Source of the DNA: H111-94 sp034436045
GTDB lineage: Bacteria > Chloroflexota > Ktedonobacteria > Ktedonobacterales > Ktedonobacteraceae
Assembly: GCA_034436045.1 (NCBI GenBank)
Contig: DAOTVZ010000280.1
Coordinates: 1 to 17,953 of the forward strand
Reading direction: 5' to 3'
Length of the DNA stretch: 17,953 nucleotides
A model generated the notes under the pieces. That model made no database searches. It had not been told where the DNA came from and saw only the letters and a list, made by a program, of their open reading frames with translations. A program made the position numbers and the translations under genes. Below are positions 7,749 through 14,716 of the stretch, piece by piece (the first letter of the stretch is position 1; each line of letters starts with the position of its first letter).

Positions 7749-9068
7749 ATGCCACGATGGATGTATTTTCTGCTGATATGCACATTGCTCGCGCCCATAT
7801 TGGAACTCTTTCATGTCTTCCCCTTGCTTATCTTCATTATAGCAGGGCTTGGCATACTACCACTGGCCGCGCTTATCGGCACCTCGGTCGAAGGGATCGC
7901 GGAACACACCGGTGAGCAGATTGGCGGCCTGCTCTTTGCCACCTTTGGCAATGCTACTGAATTGATTATTGGTATTCTCGCGCTCAGCCAGGGATTGGTC
8001 GATGTAGTTAGCGCATCGATCATCGGCTCCGTTCTCGGCAACCTGCTGCTGGTGCTGGGCATTGCGGTCTGTGTCGGCAGTTTGCGGCATGGCAGCCTCA
8101 ATTTTGCGACGCAACCTGCCGGGCAATATGCCTCGATGCTAGCGTTGAGCATCGGCGGCTTGCTCTTGCCCACCGTCGCTATTCTCCTCGCTCAATATAC
8201 CCACCAACCCACTGTCACTGAACGCGGGGTTGCACTCTCGGACTTTGTCGCCATCCTGCTGCTCATCGGCTATATCGCCTCGATCCTCTACAGCGTTTTT
8301 CACATAGGTGAACGCAACGAGACGCCACAAGATGAGGTAGAACCGCTGTTGGGCGCACGCTCACAGGCGGCTATTACCCGTTTGCTGGCCTATCGGCAAC
8401 ATCTCGTCAACAGCGCCGTTCCCGGCAAGACCGGTATGCTTCACACGATTGACCACACGGTCAACGCCATCCTGGAACATGAAACTGCCCATTCTTCTAC
8501 TACCCAGGCGTCTGAACCTCCCTCTGAGCCTGCTGACGAGGCACAGCAGACATCCACCACTATTGCGAAGGCGGAAACAGCCTCAGCCACCAGAGCATCG
8601 CACAGCAAGCCCTCGCTCTGGCGCAATATTATCCTGCTCACAGTGGCGACAGCGGGAGTAGCCATCCTTTCCGAAATACTGGTCAGCGCAATTGAGCCAG
8701 TCACGGTCCTCCTGCACTGGAATCCTGCCTTTGTGGGCCTGATCTTCCTCCCTCTGATCGGCGGACTGCCGGAATATTTCAATACGATCTCGATGGCCCT
8801 GAATAAACGCATTGATATGGTACTGGCCGCCTCGGCAGGTTCCTCCATCCAGATCGCGCTGCTGATGGCTCCGGTGCTGGTGCTGGTCAGCCTGCTGACT
8901 CCTCAGCGGCTCGATCTCGTCTTCAGCATCATCGAACTGGCAACGCTGGGACTGGCAACCTTCCTGTTCAGCGAGATCACCAGAGACGGCAAACTGGTCT
9001 GGCTAGAGGGCCTGCTGCTTATGCTGCTCTATGCGATGATGGGCGGCACTACCTTCCTCTTCGGCTAA
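7749..9068 (+). CDS. Calcium/proton (CaCA-type) antiporter
   Basis: A 439-residue integral membrane exchanger of the CaCA superfamily, Cax/ChaA branch, which exports Ca2+ or other cations in exchange for H+. The alpha-1 repeat is clear: FATFGNATELIIGILAL (63-79, with E71) followed by SASIIGSVLGNLLLVLGIAV. The alpha-2 repeat reads PLIGGLPEYFNTISMALNKR, with E342, then SAGSSIQIALLMAPVL. In most family members alpha-2 starts GNAAEH, so the Asn-Ala-Ala of that motif is altered while the key Glu remains. The two halves are separated by a cytoplasmic loop of about 100 residues (186-288), Ala/Ser/Thr/Glu-rich and variable. The ATG at 7749 is preferred over an upstream TTG at 7743 because GAGGAG at 7736-7741 is well spaced for the ATG (7 nt) but not for the TTG. 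It is divergent from the PsiE-like gene. Confidence 0.88.
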   Translation: MPRWMYFLLICTLLAPILELFHVFPLLIFIIAGLGILPLAALIGTSVEGIAEHTGEQIGGLLFATFGNATELIIGILALSQGLVDVVSASIIGSVLGNLLLVLGIAVCVGSLRHGSLNFATQPAGQYASMLALSIGGLLLPTVAILLAQYTHQPTVTERGVALSDFVAILLLIGYIASILYSVFHIGERNETPQDEVEPLLGARSQAAITRLLAYRQHLVNSAVPGKTGMLHTIDHTVNAILEHETAHSSTTQASEPPSEPADEAQQTSTTIAKAETASATRASHSKPSLWRNIILLTVATAGVAILSEILVSAIEPVTVLLHWNPAFVGLIFLPLIGGLPEYFNTISMALNKRIDMVLAASAGSSIQIALLMAPVLVLVSLLTPQRLDLVFSIIELATLGLATFLFSEITRDGKLVWLEGLLLMLLYAMMGGTTFLFG

Positions 9069-9077
9069 ACTAGATCG

Positions 9078-9107
9078 GTGTAGGACGCGGCAAACCCCGC
9101 CCTACAC
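9078..9107. terminator. Bidirectional hairpin overlapping a stop codon
   Basis: GTGTAGG (9078-9084) pairs with CCTACAC (9101-9107), and most of the intervening ACGCGG/CCCCGC also pairs, around a CAAA loop. The right arm contains the TAG stop of the pseudokinase gene. It separates two convergent genes; no U-tract is present. Confidence 0.5.
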
Positions 9108-11087
9108 AGGGATGGTTAGCACATTATAACCTTCGCGGCCAGACTGTACGAGGGGCGAAACAAAAATCTCAATCACAAAGGGCTTCTCGTACAGTGGGCG
9201 ACGCAATTCATCAGAGAAGAATACGTGCAGACGTTCACGGCGTCCGCTTGAGCTATGCGAGAGAGGCTGCATAGGAATAGTTACTTCGGCAGAATAGCCG
9301 CTGCCGGGCAGGGCCACATCAGCGCGCTGCACCACGTAAGCATAGTTGTGGTACAGGGCTGAGCGCACCTCGATATGCACGATCTCATCCTTGACGAGCG
9401 CGCTCAGACCGGCATAAACGGCCTCCTTTCTACTCTTTTGTGGCGTATCTCGTCCCGTGAGATGAATGCGGATCACATATGCCTGGTCAGGCTGCACGCG
9501 CAACGGTGTTTCGATCAGGGCTACCGCCGTTGTCGCGTGCTGCTGCTCGCCCAGGAAGAAACGCTGCATGCGCCGGAAAAATGAAAGTTGCTCTTCCGCC
9601 CTGGCCTGCTGTTCGCCCTTCTGCTCGTCACCCGCGCCTGTTGATGGTTTGCTAATAGCAGGCAGGATGCCGGTAAGCCGCTGTCGCCAGCGCTGCAACG
9701 GTGAGGACGGCATGGCGGTTATAGCGCCGGTTTCATGAGTCACCAGTTCTTTGCCGGTCTGGAGTGCCGGGCCTTCCTCCTCCTCAGCCTCGCAATGCGT
9801 TGTTGGTTCATCCTCGACCGCATCCTCAGAGGTGGTCACGCCTTCTCGTTGATGCCTCGCTGCTGATGGCAGCATGTCATCAACGATTCTGTCTGCTGTA
9901 GAGCGACCTGTCGCCATACCCCCCGCCGCTCCCTCTGCTTGCGGTTGACCCGCGAGATACAGACTTGCCAATCTAGCCCGCAAGGGTACAATCGAGACGG
10001 TGATATCTTCGGGTGGCTCGGTCGGTTCCTCGTCCAGGCGGGCATCATCCGTCGCCAATAAGTCCTGCCTGTCGGCTCCTGGCAGTTTGCTATAAAGCTG
10101 GCGAATCTCTTTCGCCAGCGCGTTCACGTTGAAGAAACGCTCAACGCTTTCAATAGCCAGCGCGCGCATCACCAGCGCATCCAACTGCGGACTGACACGA
10201 GAATTGAGTTCACGCGGCGTGCGTAACGGGCGTTGCAGGCGTAAGGTCGGCTCATCCGGCGCGATACCGGTCAGCAACAGGTAGAGCAATGCGCCCAGGC
10301 TATAGACATCCGAGCGCGGATCCATGCGTCCCAGCAACGTCTCAGGCGCGCTAAAGTGCGACGGGTGTTCCAGCATGGGAGTACGCGGCAACAGGCTCCT
10401 TAGCGCTGGGGGCAGCCACGAAACCATCAGGGTCGGACGCCCCTCGTAACCTTCGCCATTGAGAACAATGGCGGACGGGTCGAGATCGCCGATGACAATG
10501 GCATGCTGATGAAGACGCTGCACGGCCCGACAGAGATGATAGAGCCATGCCAGCGCCAGTATCTCGCCCGGTCGCCCGATACCGCTTTGCAAGGCATCAT
10601 GCAGCGTGCGCAACTGCTTGTTGGCGCGCTCATCTTCCAGCGCCGAACGCGCGTTGCCTTCCACAACAGGCCAGCCTGCTACCGTGTAGCAGTGCTGATC
10701 GTGCAGACGCATTTCAATTACTGCCATCACGTCAGGAATATGCTGATACCGCAACAGGTCGTATTCTTGTTGGAGAACCGCGACAGCCTGCTCGCGCTTT
10801 ACCTCATCGACACCACTGAGATCGATAGCGCGCACCGCAACCGGACGCTGGCGCTGCGTATCGCGGGCAAGAAAAAGTTGTACATGGCTACGACGGCGTA
10901 CCAGGGAAGTGAGGCGATAGCGTTCAGTAATCTCGCCATCTGTGGGCGACAGAAGCGAGGCTTTTTTTTCGACACGCGCTCCACAGGTGCCGCAAAAGGC
11001 GGCCTGCGGAGGCAGGATGGTATTGCAACAGCGGCAACGCCCTTCTGCAAAGGGAGTGTGCATTGCGTTCTTCTGTGTCACGCTCAT
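9102..11087 (-). CDS. Zinc-ribbon Ser/Thr pseudokinase with C-terminal beta-rich domain
   Basis: A 661-residue soluble protein. Residues 18-35 form a zinc ribbon (CRCC...CGTC). Residues 55-330 have a Hanks-type kinase fold with the APE motif (247-249) and DVYSLGALLYLLLTG (260-274) intact. The catalytic parts are degraded: the glycine loop reads LVRRRSHVQLFLA, the VAIK lysine is Arg (VAVRAI, R86), HRDLKPxN has become IGDLDPSA (D201 kept, Lys and Asn lost), and DFG is replaced by VSW (222-224). It should bind ATP poorly and be inactive. Residues 340-500 are an acidic, low-complexity linker. Residues 515-661 are an unrecognised beta-strand-rich domain. There is no membrane segment. The ATG at 11087 has only a weak AAGG upstream; an extended -10 lies at 11147-11155. 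It is downstream of the jelly-roll genes on the same strand, suggesting a scaffold or sensor role with them (inference). Confidence 0.82.
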   Translation of the reverse strand: MSVTQKNAMHTPFAEGRCRCCNTILPPQAAFCGTCGARVEKKASLLSPTDGEITERYRLTSLVRRRSHVQLFLARDTQRQRPVAVRAIDLSGVDEVKREQAVAVLQQEYDLLRYQHIPDVMAVIEMRLHDQHCYTVAGWPVVEGNARSALEDERANKQLRTLHDALQSGIGRPGEILALAWLYHLCRAVQRLHQHAIVIGDLDPSAIVLNGEGYEGRPTLMVSWLPPALRSLLPRTPMLEHPSHFSAPETLLGRMDPRSDVYSLGALLYLLLTGIAPDEPTLRLQRPLRTPRELNSRVSPQLDALVMRALAIESVERFFNVNALAKEIRQLYSKLPGADRQDLLATDDARLDEEPTEPPEDITVSIVPLRARLASLYLAGQPQAEGAAGGMATGRSTADRIVDDMLPSAARHQREGVTTSEDAVEDEPTTHCEAEEEEGPALQTGKELVTHETGAITAMPSSPLQRWRQRLTGILPAISKPSTGAGDEQKGEQQARAEEQLSFFRRMQRFFLGEQQHATTAVALIETPLRVQPDQAYVIRIHLTGRDTPQKSRKEAVYAGLSALVKDEIVHIEVRSALYHNYAYVVQRADVALPGSGYSAEVTIPMQPLSHSSSGRRERLHVFFSDELRRPLYEKPFVIEIFVSPLVQSGREGYNVLTIPV

Positions 11088-11146
11088 ACTGCATTATGCC
11101 TTTTTTGCTGTGATGTGTCTTTATTATATCTGACCTTTCCAGCAAA

Positions 11147-11155
11147 ATTATAACA
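11147..11155 (-). promoter_or_regulatory. Extended -10 promoter of the pseudokinase gene
   Basis: On the minus strand, TGTTATAAT (11155-11147) is a perfect extended -10, identical to that of the GH15 unit. Transcription would start near 11140, about 53 nt before the ATG, so the pseudokinase can be expressed apart from the genes upstream. Confidence 0.6.
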
Positions 11156-11189
11156 TAGGCAGAGGATTTTGCATAATCTAGGATAGTGT

Positions 11190-11901
11190 TCAGACCTTCA
11201 CATCGCTAAAAATCACGTCGGCCGGTTTTCCGATAAGAGTGTTTGCAGAGACGCCAATCATTCCCTGCGTAAGAGTACTGTCCTGCACGCTATCGACGAA
11301 CTGGCCGTTGATGAAGAGCGCAATGCCGGTATCATTCGTTATCACGGCTAAAGCATTGTCCTGATTGAAGCCAGTATGAATGGCAGTGCTGCGCCCATAA
11401 GCCTGTGGCCCGGAAAACTATACCCGCCCATGTATTACCAAGAAACTTCATGTGTATCTGATAAAGGAAGTTGGTGTATCGATTGCCGATATCCAGACAG
11501 GTAATATAGGGCTGTAGCGTTCCTACATGCAGATCCATTCTCCGGGTCTCCATCCTTTAAGGGGATTTTTGTGCCCGTCGATTCGTCATTCATGACGCCC
11601 TGGTCGCCCGTCGATTCGTCATTCATGACGCCCTGGTCGCCCGTCGATGCGCTCACAGGGCGTCATGAATGACGCCCCTACACCAATTTCCCCCGCAAGG
11701 ATAGAGTGCCCATTCTCCGCACCGGTTTGCCAGACATCGTTCGCGCTAGCCAGCAGATCTGTGTAGGTTGGAGGTGTGCTAGAACGGAACAGATGTATTC
11801 TCCTGCTGGGCGGACGCTGAGTCTGAAACAGGGAAACCACAGGCAGGACAGAGATCGGTTCCCTCTGGCAATATTGATAGGCAAGCAGGGCAGTACCTCA
11901 T
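11190..11901 (-). pseudogene. Decayed paralogue of the zinc-ribbon jelly-roll protein
   Basis: Three-frame remnant of a third member of the neighbouring family. The ATG at 11901 follows AGAGGA and begins MRYCPACLSILPEGTDLCPA, a zinc ribbon like MRFCPSCGIELSP next door; this frame stops at 11779-11781. A shifted frame continues as TYTDLLASANDVWQTGAENG and is interrupted by a 166-bp MITE. After the MITE the same frame resumes with SACR. A second shift gives GTLQPYITCLDIGNRYTNF and then WAGIVFRATG, matching YYTPCLALNSNYTDF and AGGVIFRAS of the intact paralogue. A third shift near 11400 gives the C-terminus, with IALFINGQFVDS and SDVKV followed by a stop. The Pro-rich, transmembrane and stalk parts are missing, either deleted or never present. 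It is certainly not functional as one chain. Confidence 0.85.
11544..11709. mobile_element. MITE-like palindromic element with 9-bp target duplication
   Basis: A non-coding 166-bp insertion bounded by the direct repeat CCATTCTCC (11535-11543 and 11710-11718). Its ends are inverted repeats: GGGTCTCCATCCTT from 11544, and CAAGGATAGAGTGCCC at 11696-11711, which pairs with it allowing one indel. Inside are two 33-bp units with the short palindrome CGTCATTCATGACG (11584-11597 and 11617-11630) and one full 20-bp core GGGCGTCATGAATGACGCCC (11658-11677). Excising the element plus one copy of the direct repeat restores the pseudogene frame (175 bp removed, joining AEN and GSACR). No transposase is encoded, so movement in trans is inferred. 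Confidence 0.85.
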
Positions 11902-11937
11902 ATTTTTCCTCTGTTACAGGTACAATAATAGCCATGC

Positions 11938-13242
11938 TTATTGTAGCGTCCAGACTTTGGCGTTGGTGAAGGACACGGTGGTGCTGTTCGAGCTAGGAGC
12001 ATCGGCGAAGACACCAACCGCGCCTGAACCGAGCGTGCTATCGCTGGCGCTGCCCAGGTAATGCTGGTTGACATACAGGTAGATGGTGCTGCCACGCATA
12101 ATTACCGTCAGGACGTTGCCCTGACCAACTCCGGTCAGAATGGATGCGCTATGATCCTGGATCAGTGCCGTAGTATTATTACTATCTTTGAGAACGAAGA
12201 GATCGTAGTCACCATTATTCCAGACACGGAACAGATACTCGTGGACATTATCGCTGCTGGCGCGAAAGATAACGCCACCGGCATCGCCTTGCGTAATCGT
12301 CATCTGCACTTGAAAGGCGAAATCAGTATAATTGCTATTTAGCGCCAGACATGGCGTGTAATAGCCCTTTGTGTTGGTAGTAGATTGCAACGCTCCGTTG
12401 ACGAAGTGACAGCCGCCACCATCCGTCGTATCGTAGATGTCCCAATTATTGCCGTCCTGCCCTGCCAGGGATGAGTTCAAGGAAGGCGTCCCACTGGTGG
12501 ACTGCGTATAGAGAGTTTGGATAGCGGTTGCAGTAGCTTGCGCCTCTGCCGTAGCTTGCGCCTGCGCTGTTGCGGTGGCGTTGGCCTGGGCCTGCGCCGT
12601 TGCACTCGCCTGGGCCTGCGCTGTTGCGGTGCCGCGCGCCTCTTGCGTGAAGGCGGCCTGTACGGTCGCGGTGGCCTCGGCATGCAGTTGTGCAGGATGA
12701 ATAACGGTGCCATAGAGGATCAGGCTGACGCCGCTCAGGACGAGCAGCAGAGCGACCACACCTAGCAGTAGCAGCATAGGCCGCGACAAGGCAGAGGAAC
12801 GCGGCGCTGGTGGACGAGGGGCAGGCGCTGGCTGAGGGGCCATCGGATAGAAATTGCCCGGTCGCATCGGTTCCGTTGCCTGCATGGGCGGCATGGGCTG
12901 CACTGGCTGTGCGGGATAAGCGAGTTGCGTTGGTGGCAAAGACGGAGGTGGGATACTGGCTCCGGCAGAATAAGGGGGAGGAGCGAGATACAGCGGTGTA
13001 TCTTGCATTGGCGGCACTCCATAGGTGGTGTTGCTTTTGAACTGCTCTTGCGCTGGAAAACCACTCTGCGCGTCTCTGATGGTTGGCGCTGGCTGCTGCG
13101 AAACGTTCTCCTGCAAAGGGCCAAAGGTGGGTGGCATAGCCTGCTCATTATTCATGCCTGGATTCGTCAACGACGCGCCACAGCGCGGGCAAATCATTAC
13201 ATTGGGTGAAAGCTCGATTCCGCACGAGGGACAAAATCTCAT
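11938..13242 (-). CDS. Zinc-ribbon, single-helix membrane protein with jelly-roll domain
   Basis: A 434-residue protein. It has a zinc ribbon at 4-21 (CPSC...CPRC), a Pro/Gln/Met-rich linker (30-150), one membrane helix (about 155-180) preceded by Arg residues so the N-terminus should be cytoplasmic, and an Ala/Thr/Gln stalk (188-243) with repeated TAQAQA units. The C-terminal domain (253-434) is of the DUF1080/LamG-like concanavalin fold, with GGVIFRASSDN, a FRVWNNGDYDLFV strand and the ending AKVWTLQ. Such domains bind or sometimes cleave carbohydrate; no catalytic residue can be assigned. Cys278 and Cys298 align with a pair in the next paralogue and may form a disulfide. The ATG at 13242 is preferred to one at 13263 because AGGTG lies 6 nt upstream of it, and the protein then begins directly with the zinc ribbon. 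It follows the upstream paralogue by 8 bp. Confidence 0.85.
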   Translation of the reverse strand: MRFCPSCGIELSPNVMICPRCGASLTNPGMNNEQAMPPTFGPLQENVSQQPAPTIRDAQSGFPAQEQFKSNTTYGVPPMQDTPLYLAPPPYSAGASIPPPSLPPTQLAYPAQPVQPMPPMQATEPMRPGNFYPMAPQPAPAPRPPAPRSSALSRPMLLLLGVVALLLVLSGVSLILYGTVIHPAQLHAEATATVQAAFTQEARGTATAQAQASATAQAQANATATAQAQATAEAQATATAIQTLYTQSTSGTPSLNSSLAGQDGNNWDIYDTTDGGGCHFVNGALQSTTNTKGYYTPCLALNSNYTDFAFQVQMTITQGDAGGVIFRASSDNVHEYLFRVWNNGDYDLFVLKDSNNTTALIQDHSASILTGVGQGNVLTVIMRGSTIYLYVNQHYLGSASDSTLGSGAVGVFADAPSSNSTTVSFTNAKVWTLQ

Positions 13243-13250
13243 AAAAACAC

Positions 13251-14558
13251 CTATATCTTCCATACTTGAACTTTTGTATACATAACGAGCGTGGTGTTTG
13301 AAACATCATTGGCGATAATGCCAATCTGCCCGCTGCTATAGCTGCTATCGAGAATGGTACCAAGATAGGTATCGTCAATAAAAATCTTTAACGTACTACC
13401 GTTCGCTTCTATCGCCATTGTATGGGTCTGGCTGGCATTAAAATTACTCAACGTGCCACTGAGCAACGTCCTGGCGTTGCTGCCGCTAGAACCTGTGTAG
13501 ACATTCAATTCGTAAGAGCCGTCGCTTTCGACCTGATACTCGTACATGTGGCCGTTGGAGGGAGTGGCACGGAAGATCAGGCCCGCTCCGTCGCCGCTGA
13601 GCAACTTCCATTGCACGCGCATCACAAAGTTACTAAAATTTGTCTGAGGCGAGCTGCAATAGACGAACGTGTTCTTCTGATCCGATTTGACGTAGTAGGC
13701 TCCATTGCTGTAGTAGCAACCTGTGCCGGTATCCCAGTTATAGGTGTCCGGGCTGGCCATCGAGTCACTCAGGGAGGGCGCACCTTGAATGATCTGATTA
13801 TAGCCGGTCTGATTGGCGGTAATTGTGGCCGTGAGGTCCTGCGAAACCTGCGCATCGGCGGTATTGGTAGCGTTGGCCTGGGCTGTCTGAATCTGAGCCG
13901 TTGCCGCCTGATTGGCCGCTGCGGTGGCCGTTGCCATTGCATGATTATGAGCCGGGACGACCACACCGGCGTAGAGACCAATCGCACCGACGATAACAAT
14001 GAGAGCGATAACGACCAGCAGGACCGTCTGTGTTTTTGAGCGCGAACGTGGCTGCGGCTGTGGTGCGGGTGCCATCGGTGTGGGATATGCAGGCGGTGGG
14101 TAAGGGGTATTGCCGGTACCACTCAGGCTGTTGGGATAGCCTGGCGGCGGCGGAGGCACCAGCGAAGGCGGCTGCGTGGTGCTTTTTGGCTGAGCATGCT
14201 CTGTTCCCGTAGAAGAGGAAGGCGGATAAGGTGTGAAGGGGGTAGCGGCCACAGTGGGGGAGAGTGGTGCGGCAAATGTGGGCATGTTAGCCTGTTCCGG
14301 CGAAAGCTGAGGCGAGCCAGGTTGTTCTTCATTGACAACGTTGATGGTCAGGATCAGCGTACCGGCGGGCATACCGGGTTGCGTCATCCCCTGACCGGGG
14401 AGGCGTATCTCCTGACCGGAGAAGACGCCAGGAGGAACGGTGACGGTCACAGTGCGTCCCGTAGGCAATGTAAGGATACGAGTCGTGCCGGTTAAAGCCT
14501 CTACTTGACTGATTGCCAGCGTGGCGCGCAAATCATTGTTATCTTGTGCTGTTGGCAT
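13251..14558 (-). CDS. DnaJ-C-like domain, single-helix membrane protein with jelly-roll domain
   Basis: A 435-residue paralogue of the next gene with a different N-terminus. Residues 10-75 resemble the C-terminal substrate-binding domain of DnaJ: AISQVEALTGTTRILTLPTG, then VTVTVPPGVFSGQEIRLPGQ and the strand AGTLILTINV. No J domain, HPD motif or zinc-finger repeats are present. A Pro-rich linker (76-171), an RSRSK anchor, one helix (178-200), an Ala/Thr/Gln stalk (207-250) and a jelly-roll DUF1080/LamG-like domain (258-435) follow. Cys281 and Cys301 have the same spacing as the pair in the paralogue. The expected topology is DnaJ-like domain inside and lectin-like domain outside. The ATG at 14558 has AGGTGA close upstream and an extended -10 promoter at 14595-14603. 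It is first gene of an apparent operon with the zinc-ribbon paralogue. Confidence 0.85.
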   Translation of the reverse strand: MPTAQDNNDLRATLAISQVEALTGTTRILTLPTGRTVTVTVPPGVFSGQEIRLPGQGMTQPGMPAGTLILTINVVNEEQPGSPQLSPEQANMPTFAAPLSPTVAATPFTPYPPSSSTGTEHAQPKSTTQPPSLVPPPPPGYPNSLSGTGNTPYPPPAYPTPMAPAPQPQPRSRSKTQTVLLVVIALIVIVGAIGLYAGVVVPAHNHAMATATAAANQAATAQIQTAQANATNTADAQVSQDLTATITANQTGYNQIIQGAPSLSDSMASPDTYNWDTGTGCYYSNGAYYVKSDQKNTFVYCSSPQTNFSNFVMRVQWKLLSGDGAGLIFRATPSNGHMYEYQVESDGSYELNVYTGSSGSNARTLLSGTLSNFNASQTHTMAIEANGSTLKIFIDDTYLGTILDSSYSSGQIGIIANDVSNTTLVMYTKVQVWKI

Positions 14559-14594
14559 AGCATCACCTGCTCAATCTCTAATAAAACTGAGCAA

Positions 14595-14603
14595 AGTATA
14601 CCA
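14595..14603 (-). promoter_or_regulatory. Extended -10 promoter of the jelly-roll operon
   Basis: On the minus strand, TGGTATACT (14603-14595) is an extended -10. Transcription would start near 14588, about 30 nt before the ATG at 14558. No good -35 is seen. Confidence 0.5.
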
Positions 14604-14667
14604 TGCGAGTGATCAATAGAAAAGAGGGAAAAATATAATAGAAATATGATACAACAAGGATAGAGGA

Positions 14668-14689
14668 GGGAGCAGGGTGCCCTGCTCCC
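14668..14689 (-). terminator. Strong hairpin downstream of the MIP18 gene
   Basis: GGGAGCAGGG and CCCTGCTCCC form a perfect 10-bp stem around two bases, 27 bp beyond the stop of the MIP18-family gene. In the minus direction it is followed by a pyrimidine-rich but not poly-U stretch, so it is a probable rather than certain terminator. Confidence 0.6.
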
Positions 14690-14716
14690 CGTGTGCCATC
14701 TCCTGTGTCACGCCTC

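Noticed and set aside
10503..11153. 216-residue plus-strand frame opposite the pseudokinase
   Set aside because: It is antisense to a gene with clear domain motifs and shows no family features.
13243..13263. Upstream ATG extending the zinc-ribbon jelly-roll protein by seven residues
   Set aside because: It overlaps the previous gene, has no ribosome-binding site, and the ATG at 13242 has AGGTG and begins exactly at the zinc ribbon.
14655..14666. CAAGGATAGAG shared with the MITE end at 11696-11706
   Set aside because: Only an 11-bp match with no inverted partner or hairpin core next to it; chance is sufficient explanation.
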